A stretch of 64,000 nucleotides of DNA. Origin: Capitulum mitella (taxonomy: Eukaryota; Arthropoda; Thecostraca; Pollicipedomorpha; Pollicipedidae). Shown one piece after another: positions 59,881 to 64,000 of the stretch. Below the pieces are notes generated by a model. It saw only the letters and a program-made list of their open reading frames with translations, was not told the origin of the DNA and did not search any database. A program made the translations under genes and the position numbers. The number at the start of each line of letters is the position of its first letter. Within the stretch, counting starts at the first letter, position 1. Where the stretch lies: the NCBI GenBank assembly GCA_030062745.1, contig CP099848.1, positions 21,315,081 to 21,379,080 of the forward strand, read 5' to 3'.

Positions 59881-60516
59881 GAATCGCGGCCCATTTGCTC
59901 CTCCGGGCCGCGAGGCGCAGTGGTGACGAGCGCGGCGCGCCTGCGACTTTCGATAGGCCTGGCTAACCCGCGCCTCTGACGTTGAGTTAATGCTTCGTGG
60001 CCTGCATCCGTGGTCGGCGACAGAACTGAACCCCCCCCCCCCCCCCCCCCGCTGGCAGCTAAGTGGGCGTTCCTGAACGATTCTGATAACGTGAGAGCGT
60101 CGCCACGCCTGATCCCGTGACATGTTTACTGAACAGTGCCGGCGCCGCGCTGGCGATTTACTACTGCCGCGCCTCGCGTTTAGCAAAACACGTTCTGCGT
60201 AGCGGTGCGTGCTTGCAATAGGCGATCGTACAGTTCATGTGTTGGGCAGACGACACGGCCGGCGGTCTGCAGCCTGCGGTGAGGAGAGAAGCCTTCACTC
60301 TCTGCCTGCTGTTGACCGGAGCTCCGGCCCGCTACAGCCAGCTAACCGTTCAAGTCTGCGCTACCCTTTAGTGACCGTGATCAGCGTTGTTTGGTCCTTA
60401 AAGCGGTGGACCCGGCCGAGGGTCCTGGGTCATGGGTGGCATGAGAACTTTGCGAAGTACCTGAACCATTTTTGTTTTAAATGCCGCCTCTACGCCGGGG
60501 ACAGAATGACGTGAAA
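59881..60516. other. Non-coding spacer with a 20-C run
   Basis: GC-rich and without a supported exon. It contains an uninterrupted run of 20 C at 60031-60050. A - strand frame of 148 residues through the run is disordered in composition and was not accepted. Confidence 0.4.
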
Positions 60517-60748
60517 CAGGAGTTTCGATCTGTATTCTTTTGAGAGGGCCCTGGCCCACCCAATGTTGATTTGGGTCCACCCAATGTTGGTGTGGGCCCA
60601 CCCAATACTTTCTGCCGGTTTTAAAGGGAAATGAGTGGTAGTAGCGAAAAAACGGCCACACTAGACATGAAATAGGCATGAGGTAACGAATAAAGTCTAA
60701 ATTGATCTATACCTATCTATATCTATCTATTTATCTTTTATATATATA

Positions 60749-60811
<63 letters not shown>

Positions 60812-60993
60812 ATACCTTTATACGTAGGGATAAATTGCAATTTTATTTTATCTATAGTAACAAAAAAGCTCGTAAATATCCGTTGATCAAAATAAAGTGG
60901 GCAAAATCCGTTGAGAAACCCACATTTGGGGGAGGTTAAGTTGTCGGCTCTCGACTCGTCCCCCCTAATCTTTCACAGAAATCGACGCCCCTG
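60517..60993. mobile_element. hAT-type MITE, central-TA family, good target duplication
   Basis: Starts CAGGAGTTTCGATCTGTA and ends AAATCGACGCCCCTG. Flanking octamers ACGTGAAA (60509-60516) and ACATGAAA (60994-61001) differ at one base, which fixes the hAT assignment for the family. A (TA)n tract lies at about 60738-60804. 477 bp, non-coding. Confidence 0.85.
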
Positions 60994-62741
60994 ACATGAA
61001 ATGCACCTAAGCTCTGGTATCTTTCTCATGTGGTGCGTTCCACCCTCTCTCCAGCTCTCGTCTTTCTGTGCTGTGATGTTCGTGGCCTGATGTTCGTCGA
61101 ATGCAGAGTTCAATTTTATTAGGACCACAGCGTGAGAACACAAAACAATGAACTACCCGCAAACACTGACGCTGCGTCTCAGTAATTCACCTTCGCGCTG
61201 CATTCGGCGTAGACGGGTTTCCGCGGGAAACTGAAGGCAACACTAGGAATAACCACAACAAGTCAAATCAAAACACCAGCAACAGTCAACGATGCCAGGG
61301 CAAGCTAAGGCGCCGTACACAGTAATAAGTGTCGGTTTTGATCAGTCAGAGTGAGGCATCAGTATGCCCGATTTAGCGCACCGACTATCTCTTGTAGGAT
61401 TGAAGTAAATTGCTGCAGTCTAAATTGGGCCGATAGCCCCTTCATGTCATGCCTGACTGCCTGTGTTATATTCCGTTGTAAAACGCAACACAAAAAAGGG
61501 AAGGGGAAAATTGGAGCTTGGCTCCTGCTTTTGCTTGAAAACTCAAGGTAACTGGCAAGAAACGTAAGCGAATAAACACGAGCGCTGGGCGAAGGAAAAA
61601 GGCACGTCACACATTGCTACATTCCCGCAGGTGCGAATGCACAGCGTTTCTCGATCACCGTCAACGGTCGCCGCCGCGTGGCCTCCAGGACTCGACGCCA
61701 GGCGCGAGTGTTCTCCTTTCTCTCGGCGCGCGCTGAGTTCCCGCAGTCCGTTTCCGGTGCGAGCTGGAGTGCTGGAGTGAGAGTACAGGTGCGAGTGCTG
61801 GAACTCCGGCTCCAGGCCCTGCCGGCGGTACCAGCCAACCGGCTGGTCGATCGGCCGCGCCGTAAACGACGGAACGGTAACCTTGGACAACACTGGGGGT
61901 TTTGTTGCCCACTGGGAGAGCTTCTCTTCTAGACGCTATGAGAGATGCCGGAGAGGGGTGAAAATATGCCACAGAGTGGGGGGCATACAAAAAAATATGG
62001 CTGTCGGGAACAAACCGCCATAAATATCAGATCATGTGAATGAACATTTAGACCAAAATGCATTTAGGTAGTGGCAGTAATTGCTGGAAAGCAGATATTA
62101 TATAAGACCTTTGATTCGTGCAGCAATCTCTGTATCCCTTCTCGCTAGCCCCCCCCCCCCCGCTGGTGGCTCCTACAGTTACTGTCAAACATCACCCACC
62201 AGCGGCAAAACCATACGGTGTAGCACAACCCTGCAGTGCTCTTTGCAGATGGCCGTAATCTTTCGCTAAGATGCGAAAACCAATCAGACCTGAAGCGATC
62301 CTTGGTACAAAGAATGGTACCCAAAGCGAACACCAAAGTGCGTAACCAAAGTATAATTGCCCCGAAAATACGGGGAAAGGCTCTAGTTATTCACACCTTC
62401 CAAAAACCAAGTCCAATATTTATCCTTGATGTAGAAAGCCTCAGGCTGTTCTGGGATGGTTTCGTATGAAGACACTCTCTCTGCACTGCATGGGTGAAGC
62501 TCTAAACTCCGATTCCATAGGAAGTGCGCACTGCAAGCTTCGTAGCTGACGAGAAAGCATGAGCATAGCCCAATGCTTTTGACGTCATCTGCTGGTGCGT
62601 CTGTTCACCCGTCTTCCGTCGCCGCATCTCCTGTCTCCTGAGACTACATCCAGCATTCTCCTTGCGATATCTAGTCCCACGCACGTTGTCATACCGTGAG
62701 CATTGAGTGATGCAGCGCAGGGTATAGTAAATGCTTATCCT

Positions 62742-62747
62742 TTTAAT
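62742..62747 (-). terminator. Candidate polyadenylation signal ATTAAA
   Basis: ATTAAA on -, about 220 bp past the stop of the fibrinogen-domain gene. It is the first common signal variant met; an AATAAA lies much farther (61115-61120). Weak evidence. Confidence 0.3.
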
Positions 62748-62799
62748 GCCCCTGTCTCCATTATTTTGTATGTCTGTGTGTTTGAACATGAAAAAAGAT

Positions 62800-62940
62800 C
62801 ATAGACTTCTCTCTCTCTCTTCTCTCTCTATGTTCCTGTATCTTTCTATCTATCTGTCTGTCTATCTATATATCTGTCTATCTTTTTTTCCTTTTCCTCT
62901 CTTTCTCTCTCCCTCTCTCTCTGCTTGCTGTTGTGTCCAG
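62800..62940. repeat. Pyrimidine-rich microsatellite (CT)n / (TCTA)n
   Basis: Runs of TCTCTCTC, then TATCTATCTGTCTGTC-type tetramers, then again CTCTCTCT. It lies in the inferred 3' UTR of the - strand gene, about 25-165 bp beyond its stop, where the transcript would read as purines. Confidence 0.85.
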
Positions 62941-62963
62941 GTTTCTTCGACGAGGAACGGCTA

Positions 62964-64000
62964 TTACACCAGGCTGAAGGATTTTGGTCTTATCATCATC
63001 TTGGACGCCCGGATGCCGCCAGGTTCAGCCCAGTCGTCCCAGAAAATGCCCGGTCGATAGTCGTTTGAAGCTTGGTAGTTATTGTTGAGATCAGTCGAGA
63101 AGCAAGAACGGTACCACCATCCTCCTGTGGTCAGCGATGCGCAGTTAAACTCTGCTTGATCAGTGTCCGCGTCGTAGGTACTGAAGTTCATGCCAGAATG
63201 ACGAGATAGCTTGTCATCGAGAGAGCTGGTGGCCAAATACCCCTGCACGTGCAAGCGATACCTACTGGTTGCTGTTTCGACCACGATTCGTTCATAGACA
63301 GCGTGTCCGCTTGTGCCGTCGGCCTTTTCGAGGTCAATCCGCAACGTCTGATCGCCGGTCCACGTGCTGAAGACGTGAAGCCGCCAGTTCCCCAGCCAGT
63401 GGCTGCCGAACACCGAGCCGAAGCCTTGCTGGTACATGGTCCAGTTGTGCTGAAAGGAGAGGGTGTCGACGGACAGGTTGCGCCGCTGTAAGACGGTCCA
63501 GCCGCCGCCGTCGGTGGCCATGTCGCACCAGACCCAGTGGTCCCGTCCAGTCTCGGAGTACGGTTTGAGCAGGAAGACGCCGGAGCGGTCGGCGCCGGCC
63601 AGCCGCAGGTCGGCGCAGTGGCGGAACACGCACGGCCCCTGCTCCGGCCGGCCGTAGTGAGATCCGCAGCGGCACCGGCCCGAAGCCTCCAGCCCGGCCT
63701 GGCAGACGCACGTGTCGTACACGCAGTCGGCGCCCGACGTCAGGCAGTCGCCGTTGGCGGCGCAGTAATCGCCCAGCTGGCTGCGGCCGGGCCGTTCCCA
63801 GAACGTGCTCGCCGGGTCCGGCAGGTTGACGTCCTTGTGGCCGCGACGGCTGCCCAGCCGGCACAGCAGCCGGCCGGAGCCGGTCTGCTCCGAGGCGCTG
63901 GCGCTGAGGCAGTCGGGCCGCGCCAGGCAGGCCGCCTGGCAGGCGCAGGCGGACGGCGCGCTGATCTGCGTCAGCAGGTGGTCGTCCGGCAGGCGGGAGT
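62964..64000 (-). CDS. Secreted fibrinogen-related (FReD) protein, C-terminal part
   Basis: One open exon runs from the right edge to TAA at 62966-62964, giving 344 residues; the 5' end is outside the window. Residues ~1-50 look like a PAN/apple-type module (CACQAACLARPDCLSAS...LLCRLGS). Residues ~79-112 are a cysteine-rich EB/EGF-like linker (YCAANGDCLTSGADC...CVCQAG). Residues ~127-340 are a complete fibrinogen C-terminal domain: WVWCDMATDGGGWTVLQRR, the DADTD calcium-binding loop, the NCASLTTGGWWYRSC pair of cysteines and the closing FWDDWAE...ASKMMIRP. Domain length (~215) is normal. Family members (ficolins, tachylectins, techylectins) are secreted and bind acetylated sugars or act in adhesion and immunity. 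The ligand here cannot be told from sequence. There is no frame break. Confidence 0.92.
   Translation of the reverse strand, partial: SRLPDDHLLTQISAPSACACQAACLARPDCLSASASEQTGSGRLLCRLGSRRGHKDVNLPDPASTFWERPGRSQLGDYCAANGDCLTSGADCVYDTCVCQAGLEASGRCRCGSHYGRPEQGPCVFRHCADLRLAGADRSGVFLLKPYSETGRDHWVWCDMATDGGGWTVLQRRNLSVDTLSFQHNWTMYQQGFGSVFGSHWLGNWRLHVFSTWTGDQTLRIDLEKADGTSGHAVYERIVVETATSRYRLHVQGYLATSSLDDKLSRHSGMNFSTYDADTDQAEFNCASLTTGGWWYRSCFSTDLNNNYQASNDYRPGIFWDDWAEPGGIRASKMMIRPKSFSLV

Larger units (their letters stand above)
60994..62963. other. Non-coding, partly 3' flank of the fibrinogen-domain gene
   Basis: No exon was recognised. A 13-C run lies at 62149-62161, a TGACGTCA at 62580-62587 and a pyrimidine-rich microsatellite at 62800-62940. 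On -, a possible ATTAAA is at 62747-62742 and an AATAAA at 61120-61115. Confidence 0.4.

Noticed and set aside
59740-60186. 148-residue frame on -
   Set aside because: Passes through a 20-C run and into the unknown repeat; no support.
63334-63864. 176-residue frame on - overlapping the fibrinogen-domain gene
   Set aside because: A shifted-frame shadow of the real exon; Arg/Pro-rich.
1-64000. LINE, LTR or other virus-derived elements
   Set aside because: No reverse transcriptase, integrase, capsid or envelope-like motif was seen on either strand, and no convincing paired LTRs. The A20 run at about 35048-35067 has no recognisable retroelement body next to it.

Overview
This is eukaryotic, gene-poor, intron-bearing animal DNA. 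Three protein genes are supported: the 3' end of a neuronal-calcium-sensor (EF-hand) gene on + (exons 5356-5491, 6240-6302, 7100-7153), a two-coding-exon PP1 glycogen-targeting subunit (PPP1R3 type, CBM21) on - (26742-22846), and the C-terminal part of a secreted fibrinogen-related lectin-like gene on - that runs off the right edge (64000-62964). A block of (CCTAA)n = (TTAGG)n, the usual arthropod telomere motif, the insect-like C-terminus of the PPP1R3 protein and the GC-rich coding style suggest an arthropod, probably a crustacean. A barnacle is possible but is only a guess.

Layout: 1-5.35 kb is non-coding (probably an intron of the EF-hand gene); 5.36-8.1 kb is the EF-hand gene end with 3' UTR; 8.7-14.6 kb holds three copies of a ~1.2 kb TTAA-flanked (piggyBac-like) non-autonomous element plus a GC-rich minisatellite; 14.6-22.8 kb is non-coding with several GC islands; 22.8-26.7 kb is PPP1R3; 27.1-28.4 kb is a dead Tc1/mariner transposon; 29.5-36.6 kb is a graveyard of small hAT-type elements with an interstitial telomeric block; 36.6-44.4 kb is mostly blank with a paired-CRE site and a CpG-rich promoter-like island; 44.4-45.6 kb is a fourth piggyBac-like copy; 45.6-55.7 kb has further hAT elements and an unusual double hairpin; 56-59.9 kb is an inverted pair of an unknown ~0.9 kb repeat, one arm split by the fifth piggyBac-like copy; 60.5-61 kb is another hAT element; 63-64 kb is the fibrinogen-domain gene.

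The three genes show no sign of working as one pathway: one is Ca2+ signalling, one is glycogen metabolism, one is a secreted recognition or adhesion protein. The most interesting structure is in the repeats. The piggyBac-like element carries a dense, conserved array of AGGTCA nuclear-receptor half-sites (DR4-DR4-DR1) inside what looks like an older hAT-like insertion, and it has been copied at least five times here. That makes it a candidate vehicle for spreading hormone-receptor binding sites. No LTR or other virus-derived element was recognised.
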